In this document: positions 17,704-27,082 of the stretch, one piece after another
Layout: each line of letters starts with the position of its first letter
How positions within the stretch are numbered: the first letter of the stretch is position 1
NCBI GenBank assembly: GCA_031267935.1
Contig: JAIRYD010000146.1
Location: 1-34,415 of the forward strand
Source of the DNA: Tannerella sp.
Lineage (GTDB): Bacteria > Bacteroidota > Bacteroidia > Bacteroidales > Tannerellaceae
Reading direction: 5' to 3'
DNA: 34,415 bases
Made by a program: the position numbers and the translations under genes
Notes under the pieces: generated by a model
Seen by the model: the letters and a program-made list of their open reading frames with translations, nothing else
Databases searched by the model: none
Told to the model about the DNA's origin: nothing

Positions 17704-18318
17704 TCAATTGTTGCCGTTCGTTTTGCCCGACCATTTTTTGTTCAGATATTCAACCACTTCTCCGGTAATGTTATACCCTTCGTCGGCAAGAAAAATCGGA
17801 TTGGTGGCATCGCTGCTGATGATCACGTGATATTTCTTGTCCTTGTTGTATTCCTTGAGATGATGCATGATGGTATCGCGGAGTTGTTCGTTCATCTGCT
17901 GGTTTTCTTCGAGCAGGTCCTGCGTAAGTTTTTGTTCAAGCATCTGAATGTCTTGCTGTTTTCTCATCAGGCGTTCTTGTTCCTGTTCGGCTCTCGCTTG
18001 CGTAAGGAATGCACCGTTTTGTGCCTTGTATCTGAATTCGTTGACTTCCGATTCCAGATTTCGCATTTGCTGTGTCAGGTTGGCGCGGGCATTTTCCTGT
18101 TTGCGTGTGATCTGTTCGTTCAAGTCTCTCGCAAAATTGTAGTTAATCAGCAATGTATCAATGTGAAAATAGGCAATGGGCAGCGACAGCGAATCGGGGC
18201 TGTTCGCGATGTTTTTGCTCGTTGCAGGGACGGATTTGTGTCCTGAAAAGTGCATGATAAACAGGATAATTACTGCTGCGGCCAATACGCCGTTAATTAC
18301 GTAGTTAATATTCTTCAT
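17704..18318 (-). CDS. OmpH/Skp-family periplasmic protein
   Basis: A 204-residue protein with an N-terminal hydrophobic segment (residues about 5-26, VINGVLAAAVIILFIMHF) that looks like an uncleaved anchor. A short region with IAYFHIDTLLINY resembles the start of Skp/OmpH, and a long charged helical stretch (about 75-150, rich in Gln, Glu and Arg) resembles its coiled-coil arms. The C terminus contains YHVIISSDATNPIFLADEGYNIT. Skp proteins hold outer-membrane proteins soluble in the periplasm. ATG at 18318 is chosen over 18369 because it directly precedes the membrane segment. It follows a small membrane-protein gene by 28 bases, likely in one unit. Confidence 0.85.
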   Translation of the reverse strand: MKNINYVINGVLAAAVIILFIMHFSGHKSVPATSKNIANSPDSLSLPIAYFHIDTLLINYNFARDLNEQITRKQENARANLTQQMRNLESEVNEFRYKAQNGAFLTQARAEQEQERLMRKQQDIQMLEQKLTQDLLEENQQMNEQLRDTIMHHLKEYNKDKKYHVIISSDATNPIFLADEGYNITGEVVEYLNKKWSGKTNGNN

Positions 18319-18346
18319 AGAGAGTGATAATTGTTTTTTATGTGTG

Positions 18347-18559
18347 TTATTCGATTTCAATGCGTTCAAAAATATTCTTCTTCCTTATAGCCATCCAATC
18401 CTGCGTCGCCGCACAATGAATGCCCTTGCTTTTCAGTGCGGCACTGTTACCGACATGCGTATTCGGAAATGTCCCGCCTTTTTTCAGGAGAATCCTGACG
18501 CTCATCAACGCAACACTCACGATAAGAATTATGAGAGAAAATAGTGCCGTTTCAAACAT
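18347..18559 (-). CDS. Small membrane protein conserved in Bacteroidales
   Basis: A 70-residue protein with one N-terminal membrane span (residues about 5-25, LFSLIILIVSVALMSVRIL), followed by a short cytoplasmic or periplasmic part with KKGGTFPNTHVGNSAALKSK and GIHCAATQDWMA. The GxFPNxHVxxNxALxxxGIxC pattern recalls a family of short Bacteroidales proteins of unknown function. It precedes the OmpH-like gene by 28 bases and has a -7 box at 18580-18587, so both are probably transcribed together. Function unknown. Confidence 0.7.
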   Translation of the reverse strand: MFETALFSLIILIVSVALMSVRILLKKGGTFPNTHVGNSAALKSKGIHCAATQDWMAIRKKNIFERIEIE

Positions 18560-18565
18560 TTTCGC

Positions 18566-18573
18566 TATTTTTG
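18566..18573 (+). promoter_or_regulatory. Possible -7 box for pepD
   Basis: TATTTTTG matches TAnnTTTG on the plus strand and would give a leader of about 120 bases to pepD. It lies just past the oppositely directed box at 18580-18587. In this AT-rich gap a chance match is possible. Confidence 0.35.
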
Positions 18574-18579
18574 TGGTTA

Positions 18580-18587
18580 CAAAGATA
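18580..18587 (-). promoter_or_regulatory. -7 box for the small membrane protein and OmpH-like gene
   Basis: Minus-strand TATCTTTG matches TAnnTTTG, 20 bases before the ATG at 18559. No clear -33 element is seen. Confidence 0.55.
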
Positions 18588-18701
18588 GGAGTTTAAGTAA
18601 ATCGAAAATACGTTTTTTGAAATTTTTCTGTCTTTTTTTCGTGCATATCTTGTAATATGTTGATAATTAATTTATAATACAAATATAAAATATTAAAAAA
18701 A

Positions 18702-20159
18702 ATGAAGCAAATACTTAATCTGGAACCTGAAGCTGTGTGGAAGTATTTTCATGAAATTACGCAAGTGCCCCGTCCGTCCAAAAAAGAAGGAAAAATAATT
18801 CGCTATCTCGAAGACTTCGCGGCGACGCATCACCTGCCTCTGAAAAAAGACGGTGCAGGAAACATCCTCATTACGAAGCAGGCCACAATCGGCTATGAAA
18901 ATCTGCCGGTTGTCATTCTCCAATCGCATGTCGACATGGTCTGCGAGAAGAACAGCGATGTGGTGCACGATTTCGAGCTGGATCCGATCGAAACGGTTGT
19001 CGACGGCGAATGGCTACGGGCAAACGGGACGACCCTTGGCGCTGATAACGGGATCGGCATGGCGGTCGAACTGGCGATTCTTGCCGCCGGCGATATTGAA
19101 CACGGCACGCTGGAGTGTCTTTTCACGGTAGACGAAGAAACCGGCCTTACGGGCGCTAATGCACTGAAAGAAGGATTTATGACGGGCAAAATCCTGCTGA
19201 ATCTGGACAGTGAAGACGAGGGAGAATTGTTTATCGGCTGTGCGGGCGGAAAAAGTACGATGGCGACCTTCACTTATAAGCCGCAGCCGGCGCCGGCCGA
19301 CCGGCAGTATTTTAAAATCACGATAAACGGCTTGAAGGGAGGACATTCGGGGAGCGATATCCACTGTGGTCTGGGCAATGCGAACAAGATTCTGGCGCGT
19401 TTCCTTTACCGGTTGAAGATGAAATCCGATTTTGTCCTTTCGGAGTTGAAAGGCGGCAATCTGCATAATGCCATTGCGCGCGAATCTTTTGCCGTGATTG
19501 GCGTGAATGCGGGCGATCGCGAAACGATTCGCGTGATGCTTAATTACTTTACCGTCGATATTGAAAATGAGCTGAAACGTGTCGATCCGGATGTGCGCAT
19601 CGGCATGGAAACGGTCGAGAAACCGGACTTTCATATCGACCACGCGACGGCGGAAAAACTGATCTGTTCGCTGCTCGCCTGTCCGCACGGCGTGATGGCG
19701 ATGAGCCACGATATGCCGGGACTGGTAGAGACATCCACCAATTTGGCTTCCGTCAAAATGGAAGCGGGAAACAGGATCGTGGTCTGTACGAGCCAGCGCA
19801 GTTCCATTGAATCGGCGAAAAATGCGGTGGCAGACCAGGTTGCGGCCACGTTTCGACTGGCGGGAGCGGATGTGACGCATGGCGACGGATATCCCGGATG
19901 GGCACCGAATCCGGATTCGAAAATGTTGATCGCCGCACGGGAAACATACCGAAATCTGTTTGGCAAAGAGCCGAAAATAAAGGCAATACATGCCGGGCTG
20001 GAATGCGGGCTTTTCCTCGAAAAATATCCGTGGCTCGACATGATTTCGTTTGGCCCGACTTTGCGCGACGTACATTCGCCGAGCGAGCGGATACAAATCG
20101 AAACGGTAGGTTTGTGGTGGCAACATTTACTGGAGTTGTTAAAAAATATTCCTTCGTAA
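18702..20159 (+). CDS. pepD: Aminoacyl-histidine dipeptidase (peptidase D)
   Basis: A 485-residue metallopeptidase of the M20 family that hydrolyses Xaa-His and other dipeptides in the cytosol. Metal ligands and catalytic residues are in place: His76 and Asp78 (SHVDMV), bridging Asp115 (GADNGIG), the Glu145-Glu146 pair (VDEETGLTG), Asp169 (NLDSEDEGE), His430 (IHAGLECG) and His458 (DVHSPSER). The lid domain spans about 200-390. The length fits PepD rather than the shorter PepT or carboxypeptidase members. It is the first plus-strand gene after the divergent region; the next gene starts 42 bases after it and may be a separate unit. Confidence 0.95.
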   Translation: MKQILNLEPEAVWKYFHEITQVPRPSKKEGKIIRYLEDFAATHHLPLKKDGAGNILITKQATIGYENLPVVILQSHVDMVCEKNSDVVHDFELDPIETVVDGEWLRANGTTLGADNGIGMAVELAILAAGDIEHGTLECLFTVDEETGLTGANALKEGFMTGKILLNLDSEDEGELFIGCAGGKSTMATFTYKPQPAPADRQYFKITINGLKGGHSGSDIHCGLGNANKILARFLYRLKMKSDFVLSELKGGNLHNAIARESFAVIGVNAGDRETIRVMLNYFTVDIENELKRVDPDVRIGMETVEKPDFHIDHATAEKLICSLLACPHGVMAMSHDMPGLVETSTNLASVKMEAGNRIVVCTSQRSSIESAKNAVADQVAATFRLAGADVTHGDGYPGWAPNPDSKMLIAARETYRNLFGKEPKIKAIHAGLECGLFLEKYPWLDMISFGPTLRDVHSPSERIQIETVGLWWQHLLELLKNIPS

Positions 20160-20201
20160 AATAATACAGGGGAGAAATGCGTTCTTTAAAAAAATAATCG
20201 T

Positions 20202-21737
20202 ATGAATTTTACCGATTACGAAAAAGTTACGATTCTGAAGAAATGGATGTTTCTGTGTGTGTCTGCGTGCTGTTTGTTTTGTGCACTGGGCGGATGCGAG
20301 AGTATAAATGACTATTCCACAAATCCGAATCACCGGCTGACGTTTTCGGTCGATACGCTTTCTTTCGACACTATTTTTTCGACCGTAGGTTCCACCACCA
20401 AGCAGTTCATGGTCTACAATCCGAACGACGAGGCGCTGCGAATTGAGATGGTACTGCTGGCCAATCCGGGAAAAAACGGGTTCAGGATTAATGTAGACGG
20501 ACGTAAAGGCGATACTTTCAGAGATATAGATGTTTGGAAAAACGACAGTCTGTATGTGTCTGTCGAAGTGACGGTAGACCCGAACGGAACCGTTCAACCG
20601 TTAGTCGTCGAAGATTCGATACTTTTTTACGTCAACGGAATCCGCCAGTCGGTGTTGTTGCAGGCTTACGGGCAGGATGTGCATCTGCTGAAGGGTGGCG
20701 TGACGATTACGCGCGATACGACGTTCGTCGCCGACATACCATATTTAATATACGACAGCCTGAAAATAGCGGAAGGCGCCACGGCGACGATTGAAAAAGG
20801 CGTGACGATGTATATGCACAACGGGGCGAATCTGATCGTCGACGGGACAATCAAGGTCAAAGGCACGCAGGAGTCGCCTGTTACCATTCGGGGCGACCGT
20901 CTGGACGACATCAAGACGAGTGTGCTTCTTCCTTACGACCGGACGCCCGGCCAGTGGGGCGGTATTTGCTTCGGATCTTCCAGTTTTGAGAATGAATTTT
21001 ACCATGTTATTGTTCGTAACGGTGTTACAGGTTTGGTGTGCCGTGAATCGCAACCGGACAGGATGAAGATACATATTCGCCATTCGCAAATCACCAATAT
21101 GAGCAAATATCTGCTGCTGGCGATCAACTGCCATATTGAAGCGTCGGACAGCGAGTTTTCGAATGCGACGGATTCGACCGTGGCGCTTGTCGGCGGGAAA
21201 TATCAGTTTACACACTGTACGATCGCGAGTTACAATATTTTGACAAACAGAAATAGAGTGACGCCGTGCCTGGTGCTTTCCAATCGATGGGTAGAAGGAA
21301 CGTACAAAACATCTTACGCCCTGCAGCAGGCTTATTTCGATAACTGCATCATTGACGGTGGACATTCGGCAGACTCGACAAATCTGTATAGCGGTGAATT
21401 ATGGTTTGATGTGGAAGACGAAAACATGTCGGGAAACAGCGGGACATTCAATTACCGTTTCAATTCCTGCTTTGTCAAAACCGCTCGACTGAGCAACGAA
21501 CGATTTGTTAACAACCTGTTTATCCATAGTCCGTCATATCTGAAGACGGGAACGAAAGAGGATGAATACGTGTACGATTTCCGTCTGGCAAACAAATCGG
21601 TCGGTATCGGGAATGCAGACCGTTCCATTTCGGAAAAATATCCGGTTGACCGTTACGGCGTAGACCGTCTGTCGGCTGCCGAAGGGCCTTCTATCGGAGC
21701 GTATGAATATGTTTATCAGAAAGAAGCAGAAGATTGA
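20202..21737 (+). CDS. Lipoprotein with right-handed beta-helix
   Basis: A 511-residue exported protein. The N terminus carries two lysines, a hydrophobic core and a lipobox-like ALGGC with lipidation expected at Cys32. ATG at 20202 is kept because the next Met (20247) would lose the positive charges. Residues about 45-165 look like a beta-sandwich that opens with LTFSVDTLSFDTIFSTVGS. The rest (about 180-470) has repeated short strand patterns of the parallel beta-helix type (VTMYMHNGANLIVDGTIKV, then CHIEASDSEFSNATDSTVAL). Such helices often bind or cleave polysaccharide, but no catalytic residues can be assigned. The next gene begins inside its stop codon. Confidence 0.8.
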   Translation: MNFTDYEKVTILKKWMFLCVSACCLFCALGGCESINDYSTNPNHRLTFSVDTLSFDTIFSTVGSTTKQFMVYNPNDEALRIEMVLLANPGKNGFRINVDGRKGDTFRDIDVWKNDSLYVSVEVTVDPNGTVQPLVVEDSILFYVNGIRQSVLLQAYGQDVHLLKGGVTITRDTTFVADIPYLIYDSLKIAEGATATIEKGVTMYMHNGANLIVDGTIKVKGTQESPVTIRGDRLDDIKTSVLLPYDRTPGQWGGICFGSSSFENEFYHVIVRNGVTGLVCRESQPDRMKIHIRHSQITNMSKYLLLAINCHIEASDSEFSNATDSTVALVGGKYQFTHCTIASYNILTNRNRVTPCLVLSNRWVEGTYKTSYALQQAYFDNCIIDGGHSADSTNLYSGELWFDVEDENMSGNSGTFNYRFNSCFVKTARLSNERFVNNLFIHSPSYLKTGTKEDEYVYDFRLANKSVGIGNADRSISEKYPVDRYGVDRLSAAEGPSIGAYEYVYQKEAED

Positions 21738-22753
21738 GGCGCAAAATATCCCTTTTATTTACTTGCCTGACCGTCCTGTTTGTGGCAGGTTGTTTGGCGG
21801 CGCAGGAAACGCGGCAGACGTTTCAAGTTATGTTCTACAATGTAGAAAATCTGTTTGATACGTACGACGACCCGCATACCAGCGATAATGAATTTCTGCC
21901 CGAAGGCGTGCGGTATTGGACGCCGTATCGTTATTATTCGCATCTGCAACAGATTGCAAGAGTTGTCCACGCGGCAGGCGAATGGGATACGCCTGCACTG
22001 ATCGGCTTGTGCGAGGTCGAGAATGATTCCGTGCTGATTCACTTGACGAAACGTACTTCGCTGCGGGCGCAGAATTACCTGTATTGCATCACGCAAGGGA
22101 ATGACCCGCGCGGCATCAATATTGCCCTGCTTTATCAGGCGGACAAGTTCAGGCTTCTGAACTCCAGCTCCAAACGTATTCCGTTCAGACAAAAGACGCG
22201 CCGTTCGCGCGACATTTTGCATGTTTCCGGCCGGGTGATTACGGGCGATACGCTGGACGTGTTCGTCTGCCATTTCCCTTCGCGTCGTGGCGGCGAAAAG
22301 GCGTCCGAGCCTGCCCGCCTGGATGCGGCCACGTACCTGCGTCGTTTGTGCGATTCGGTTTGTGCCGTTCGCCGTACGCCAAATATCCTGATAATGGGTG
22401 ATTTCAATGACATGCCTTCGGACAGGAGCATGCAGACCCTCATCCGTTCGTCCGACGACCGACGACGCCTGACCAACCTGTTTGCCGATGCGAAAAAACT
22501 CAATCACACCGGAAGTTACAAATATCAGGGAAAATGGAATCAACTCGACCAGATAATAATAAACGATTCCTGGCAAAGATATTACAAGCCGGAAAGCGCA
22601 CAAATTTTCATGCCGTCCTTTTTGTTGACAGACGACAGGACGTATGGCCGGCAGCGTCCGTTCCACGTCTACAACGGATTTAAGTATGAAGGCGGTTTCA
22701 GCGATCATTTGCCGGTGATGGCTTATTTCTTATTGCCTGTATCTAAAAAATAA
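21734..22753 (+). CDS. Exported endonuclease/exonuclease/phosphatase-fold protein
   Basis: A 339-residue protein of the EEP (DNase I-like) superfamily with an export signal, so it acts outside the cytoplasm. Catalytic landmarks are present: Asn37 (FYNVENLFD), Glu94 (GLCEVEND), His180 (VCHFPSRRGG), Asp223 and Asn225 (MGDFNDMPSD), and Asp324-His325 (FSDHLPV). It could cleave nucleic acid or dephosphorylate a lipid or nucleotide. The start is a TTG at 21734 overlapping the previous stop (TTGA). The next Met (residue 33) lies inside the first conserved strand and would remove the whole signal. The signal ends in VAGCLAAQ, so lipidation at Cys20 or cleavage after Ala are both possible. Confidence 0.88.
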   Translation: MRRKISLLFTCLTVLFVAGCLAAQETRQTFQVMFYNVENLFDTYDDPHTSDNEFLPEGVRYWTPYRYYSHLQQIARVVHAAGEWDTPALIGLCEVENDSVLIHLTKRTSLRAQNYLYCITQGNDPRGINIALLYQADKFRLLNSSSKRIPFRQKTRRSRDILHVSGRVITGDTLDVFVCHFPSRRGGEKASEPARLDAATYLRRLCDSVCAVRRTPNILIMGDFNDMPSDRSMQTLIRSSDDRRRLTNLFADAKKLNHTGSYKYQGKWNQLDQIIINDSWQRYYKPESAQIFMPSFLLTDDRTYGRQRPFHVYNGFKYEGGFSDHLPVMAYFLLPVSKK

Positions 22754-22762
22754 AAAAACGCA

Positions 22763-24442
22763 ATGGCTCGAAAGATATTGTTTTTAGTAATATTTTGTGA
22801 ATTAGCATATTGTAGTATGGCGCAGCAAATGGGCAATCCATTCGCTTTTCCCATCGTCCTCAGCGGTAATTTCGGCGAGCTTCGTCCCAATCATCTCCAT
22901 TCGGGTCTCGACTTCAAGACACAGCAGCGGGAAGGCATGCCTGTTCATGCCGTGCGGGATGGATTTATCAGCCGTATTTCCGTCAGTCCCTGGGGCTACG
23001 GTCACGTAATATATATGAGCCACCCCGACAGTATCGTCACGGTTTATGCGCATCTGCAACGATTTGAAAAGGCGCTCGCCGACTACGTCCGGGCGAAACA
23101 GTATGAGGCGGAACAGTTTCAGGTAGACTTGACCTTTCCTCCCGGACAGTTTGCTTTCAGTCAGGGCGATGTGATTGGATACAGCGGCAATTCGGGCAGT
23201 TCGGGAGGGCCGCATCTGCATTATGAAGTGCGCGATGCACGCACGGACGAGGTACTCGACCCGCTTCCTTTCTACAAGGATCGTGTGGACGATACGCGTC
23301 CGCCCAAACTGCAGTCGATCATGATTTATCCGTCCGAAGGGCTTGGCGTAGTAAACGGCTCGTCTGAAAAGCGCCGGTTACAGCCGGTGACGGGCAAGGA
23401 CGGCCGCCTTTCGTTTCGCGACGGGGTGGAAGCGTGGGGGAGGATCGGTTTTGCCATCAATGTGGATGATTACATGGACGGTACGTCGAACGTATACGGT
23501 GTGAAGGAAATCGTCATGTCGGTCGACGGCCTGGAAGTGTTTCGCAGTGATCTCGATCGCTTCCTGCCGGGCGAATCGCGTTGTATCAATGCCTGGATAG
23601 ATTACGAAACGTGGGTTGACGAACGACGGTTTTATACGAAAACATTTGTAGAAGAGGGCAATCGTCTCCGGTTTATTACGAGCAAAAACAGAGGTTTCGT
23701 GACTGTCGACGAGCCGCGCACGTACCGGATCGATTTTCGCCTGACAGATGCATTCGGGAATACGTGCCGGTTCGGACTGGACGTGACGGGGAAAGAACAG
23801 GCCATCCCCGCGCCCGATACGGAAGGGGCGACGCCTTTTTACCGGCGAGGCGACAATCATTTCGGCGCGAGTGGTATACGTCTGCATATTCCCGCAGGGG
23901 GCATATACGGTCATTTCTATTTCCGCTACAAAGCGACGGCCGATTCGAGTTTTCAGACCGACATACATATACTTCACGACAGGCCTGTGGCGCTGTATCG
24001 CCCTGCACGATTGTCGTTGCGTTTGCTGCGCGACGAGGCGGCCGACAGGCGACAGTATGGCGTTGTCTCCTTACGCAACGGTAGAAAAGTTTGGATAGGA
24101 GGCGCTTATCGTGACGGATGGGTGGATGCGGAAATAGGCGAACTGGGCAATTACACCGTTTGTGTCGATTCCGTTGCGCCGGTGGTTACGCCTGTCAATC
24201 CTGCGCGGTGGACGGCGGCGCAGACCCTCACTTTCCGCCTGACGGACAACCTGAGCGGCGTGAATACCTGGCACGCGACAATCGACGGTGCGTATGCCCT
24301 CTTTAGTATGGACGGGAAAAAGGCGCTGATATCGTATGCGTTCGACCCCGAACGCCTGCCACGCGGAAAGCATGTCCTGCAACTGACCGTAGACGACGCC
24401 TGCGCGAACAGAACCGTTTACGAAACGGAGTTTGTGTGGTGA
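22763..24442 (+). CDS. Exported M23-family metallopeptidase
   Basis: A 559-residue secreted protein with a signal peptide (residues 1-20, cleaved near SMAQQ) and an N-terminal lysostaphin-type M23 domain (about 25-170). The zinc site has His46 and Asp50 (HLHSGLDF), with His97 (YAHL), His151 and His153 (GGPHLHYE). Such enzymes cut peptidoglycan cross-bridges or stem peptides during wall remodelling. The 390 residues after the M23 domain are beta-rich and unassigned, with segments such as VTPVNPARWTAAQTLTFRLT recalling Ig-like repeats. It follows the endonuclease gene by 9 bases and ends the exported trio. Confidence 0.92.
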   Translation: MARKILFLVIFCELAYCSMAQQMGNPFAFPIVLSGNFGELRPNHLHSGLDFKTQQREGMPVHAVRDGFISRISVSPWGYGHVIYMSHPDSIVTVYAHLQRFEKALADYVRAKQYEAEQFQVDLTFPPGQFAFSQGDVIGYSGNSGSSGGPHLHYEVRDARTDEVLDPLPFYKDRVDDTRPPKLQSIMIYPSEGLGVVNGSSEKRRLQPVTGKDGRLSFRDGVEAWGRIGFAINVDDYMDGTSNVYGVKEIVMSVDGLEVFRSDLDRFLPGESRCINAWIDYETWVDERRFYTKTFVEEGNRLRFITSKNRGFVTVDEPRTYRIDFRLTDAFGNTCRFGLDVTGKEQAIPAPDTEGATPFYRRGDNHFGASGIRLHIPAGGIYGHFYFRYKATADSSFQTDIHILHDRPVALYRPARLSLRLLRDEAADRRQYGVVSLRNGRKVWIGGAYRDGWVDAEIGELGNYTVCVDSVAPVVTPVNPARWTAAQTLTFRLTDNLSGVNTWHATIDGAYALFSMDGKKALISYAFDPERLPRGKHVLQLTVDDACANRTVYETEFVW

Positions 24443-24503
24443 TTGAAGAACTCCCGGTCAAATGCAGCGCTTCATGCGATCTTTCTGCAAAATTCCCGAA
24501 GCG

Positions 24504-24875
24504 TTACATCCTCCCCGCCTGCATCCCGACCCATACCGCAGCCAGACCGGCCAGCACGCTGGCAATAATATAAACAACCGCTAACGAGCCGTTTCCCGAC
24601 TGAAACAGCTGTGCGTTCTCTGCCGAAAAAGTAGAAAATGTCGTATAGCCGCCACAAAAACCGGTGATGAACAGCGCCCTCAAGTCGGAATACCCCGGCT
24701 GGCGACCGAACAGTCCTGCCAGCCATCCGATGACGAAACATCCTGCGACGTTGACGATAAACGTACCCAGGGGAAATGCGCCATGGAAATACTTGTTTGT
24801 CACGACGGAAGTCAGGTAGCGCAGGATGCTTCCCGCGCCTCCGCCAAATCCTATCAGAAGCAGTGTGCGTATCAT
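24504..24875 (-). CDS. crcB: Fluoride exporter Fluc/CrcB
   Basis: A 123-residue four-span membrane protein that lets fluoride leave the cytoplasm; the family works as an antiparallel dual-topology dimer. Visible landmarks are GGGAGSILRY with Arg19, the pore Asn42 (FIVNVAGCF), and GGYTTFSTFS at 75-84 with the Phe-box residues Phe80 and Phe83. A single copy is present, so it should form a homodimer. Its ATG overlaps the stop of the upstream acyl-CoA synthetase gene by four bases. There is no room for a fluoride riboswitch directly in front, so expression depends on the upstream gene. Confidence 0.95.
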   Translation of the reverse strand: MIRTLLLIGFGGGAGSILRYLTSVVTNKYFHGAFPLGTFIVNVAGCFVIGWLAGLFGRQPGYSDLRALFITGFCGGYTTFSTFSAENAQLFQSGNGSLAVVYIIASVLAGLAAVWVGMQAGRM

Positions 24876-26935
24876 TTTTCTATTCGTATGCGGGCATCTA
24901 CGGCGATGATGCCTCTGTTTGTAGCCAGCAGAGGATTGATATCCAACTCTTTTATCTCGACGGCAAACCGCAGCAGTGTCGAGAGTCGGACAATGATGCG
25001 GGCAAATTCAACTTCGTCGATACCTTTTTGTCCGCGTGCGCCTTCGAACACTTTATGTCCCTTGAGCGAGCGCACCATGGATACCGCTTCTTCGGTGGAG
25101 AGCGGCGCCAGCCCTGACGCTACATCCCTGAATATCTCCACAAAGATGCCACCCAGCCCGCACAGCACGACGTGTCCGAACCGTTCTTCGTATTTCGCTC
25201 CGGCAAACAGCTCGATACCCATCAGCATCGGTTGAACCATCACGGCCGTGGCGTCCGGAATTTTCATCAGTCGGCGAAACTCCATCTCAAGGTGTTCTTC
25301 CGAGCGGATGTTGAGTGCGACGCCGCCGATGTCCGATTTGTGTACCGGACCGACTACTTTCGCCACCACCGGATAGTGCACCGCCGTCGCAAAGTCGCGG
25401 ATGTCTTCCCACCTGTCGGATACCGTTTCTTCTACCATCCGGATACCCGCCGCTTCGAAAAGTTCGTGCACCGGCTGCGGCGGGATGTATCCCGAGCCGG
25501 GGATGTGGTCGATGATTCTGCGGATTGCGGGAACGTCTACACTTTTCAGTTCGAGGCTGTTGGCCGGGGGCGAAGGTGTTTTCAGTATCCTGGCCAGCAC
25601 GTCGGCCAGCACCGCCTCGTCGCTGAAGTTGACGTGTCCGCGTTTGACGAAAAAGTCGGTTTCTTCGCAGGCCGTCGTGACGGAGGGCAGGACGGGGAAA
25701 ATCGGTTTCGTGCATGTACGCATTTTTCTGTCCAGCACGTCGTAGGCTTCGTATACGCGTGTCAATCCCGGGCTGCCGAATATCACGGCGATGCCGTCGA
25801 CGTGTGCAAATTCCGATTCGCAGTAGTCGATGGCCAGCTCTAAGTGTTCGGGGCGTCCCGTCCCGAGGATATCTATCGGATTGCAGACCGACGATCCGGG
25901 CAGGAGGCTGTTTTTCAGCGCTTCGGCTGCGGGTGTTTCTGACAGTCGCGGTATCTCCAGGCCTCCTTTGGCCAGGGCGTCGGTGAGGATCACGGCCGGG
26001 CCGCCTGCGTGGGTCACGATGGCAATGTGCTTGCCTTTCAGTTCTCTGAGGGTAAACACGGCGCCGGCCGTAGCCAGTTCTTCGCGGCTGAAGCAGCGGA
26101 CAACGCCCGCCTTGCGCAGCAGCGCCTCGACGGCCAGGTCGGGGTTCGTCATGGCGCCCGTGTGCGACGAGGCGGCGCGGCTGCCGGCCTCGGACGTGCC
26201 CGATTTGATGGCCGCGATGCGGCAGCCTTTGCGTATCAGCGAGCTTGTATGTTCAAGCAACTTGTCCGGATCATTGATGGCTTCTATGTAGAGCAGTTTG
26301 ATACGCGAATCTGTTTCGGGATTGAAGTGCAGGTCCATGTATTCCAGCACGTCTTCGACGGAGATCTGTCCCGCGTTGCCGACGGACCACACGGAGTTGA
26401 AACGCAGTCCGCACCGTATCGACGATTCCATGATGAAGATGGCCGTGCCACCCGAACTGGAAATCATGTCGACCCCGAACGGATCCATTTCGGGTATGGG
26501 CAGAGTGAACAGGCTGCGGTGGTAGCGGTTGAGCAAGCCGATGCAGTTCGGACCGAGTAGCGCCGCGCCGGCTTCGGTAGCGACCTGCACGATTTGATGT
26601 TCGAGGATACGCCCCTCTTCGGATGTTTCGCCGAAGCCGGCCGTGAACATGATGAAAGCCTTGACCTGTTTCTCGCGTGCCAGGATGGTCACTGCTTCCA
26701 GACACGACGCGACGGGCAGCGAGATGATGGCCAGGTCGGCGGACGGGATATCGCGCACATGCTTGTAGCATCGCAGTCCCTGCACCGTGTCTTCACGGGC
26801 ATTGACCACGAACAGGTCTCCTGCATAATGGCCGTTCAGCAGGTTGCGGATGCAGTTTCCGCCCGGTTTGGACGTATTGTTCGAACCGCCTGCGACGACG
26901 ATACTTTTCGGGTTGATCAGTTCTTCCGTTATCAT
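24872..26935 (-). CDS. NDP-forming acyl-CoA (acetate-CoA) synthetase, fused alpha-beta form
   Basis: A 687-residue single-chain acid-CoA ligase of the ADP/GDP-forming type, which converts acetyl-CoA or a related acyl-CoA plus ADP and phosphate into the acid plus ATP. This is an energy-conserving end step of fermentation. The alpha part comprises a CoA-binding domain (about 1-130) and ligase domains, with the phosphohistidine at His258 in ASSHTGAM. The beta part is an ATP-grasp domain (about 470-687) with YPVVAKVVGPVHKSDIGGV and ELDINPLLA. ATG at 26935 is chosen because the -7 box at 26957-26964 covers the earlier in-frame start. Which acid it prefers cannot be seen. Confidence 0.93.
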   Translation of the reverse strand: MITEELINPKSIVVAGGSNNTSKPGGNCIRNLLNGHYAGDLFVVNAREDTVQGLRCYKHVRDIPSADLAIISLPVASCLEAVTILAREKQVKAFIMFTAGFGETSEEGRILEHQIVQVATEAGAALLGPNCIGLLNRYHRSLFTLPIPEMDPFGVDMISSSGGTAIFIMESSIRCGLRFNSVWSVGNAGQISVEDVLEYMDLHFNPETDSRIKLLYIEAINDPDKLLEHTSSLIRKGCRIAAIKSGTSEAGSRAASSHTGAMTNPDLAVEALLRKAGVVRCFSREELATAGAVFTLRELKGKHIAIVTHAGGPAVILTDALAKGGLEIPRLSETPAAEALKNSLLPGSSVCNPIDILGTGRPEHLELAIDYCESEFAHVDGIAVIFGSPGLTRVYEAYDVLDRKMRTCTKPIFPVLPSVTTACEETDFFVKRGHVNFSDEAVLADVLARILKTPSPPANSLELKSVDVPAIRRIIDHIPGSGYIPPQPVHELFEAAGIRMVEETVSDRWEDIRDFATAVHYPVVAKVVGPVHKSDIGGVALNIRSEEHLEMEFRRLMKIPDATAVMVQPMLMGIELFAGAKYEERFGHVVLCGLGGIFVEIFRDVASGLAPLSTEEAVSMVRSLKGHKVFEGARGQKGIDEVEFARIIVRLSTLLRFAVEIKELDINPLLATNRGIIAVDARIRIEK

Positions 26936-26956
26936 AATTTGGATCCAGTTATTGTA

Positions 26957-26964
26957 CAAAGGTA
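26957..26964 (-). promoter_or_regulatory. -7 box for the acyl-CoA synthetase-crcB unit
   Basis: Minus-strand TACCTTTG matches TAnnTTTG and lies 22 bases before the ATG at 26935. It falls over the longer in-frame start at 26959, which it argues against. Confidence 0.6.
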
Positions 26965-27082
26965 GTGAATACGGCGTATACCGCGGCCGTTTTTATCATT
27001 ATTAACCGAATCGGATCCGTTTCGACACGGTGTCGGGACGCGACATTCATTTTCAATTAATACAGCCTCTCAGTCGTGGTGT

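Noticed and set aside
20107-20114. TAGGTTTG as a promoter for the beta-helix lipoprotein gene
   Set aside because: It matches TAnnTTTG but lies inside the pepD coding end with no -33 element; chance match is likely, so it is not listed as a feature.
24876-24935. Fluoride riboswitch in front of crcB
   Set aside because: crcB starts inside the stop codon of the upstream gene, so the upstream bases are coding, and no riboswitch core was seen.
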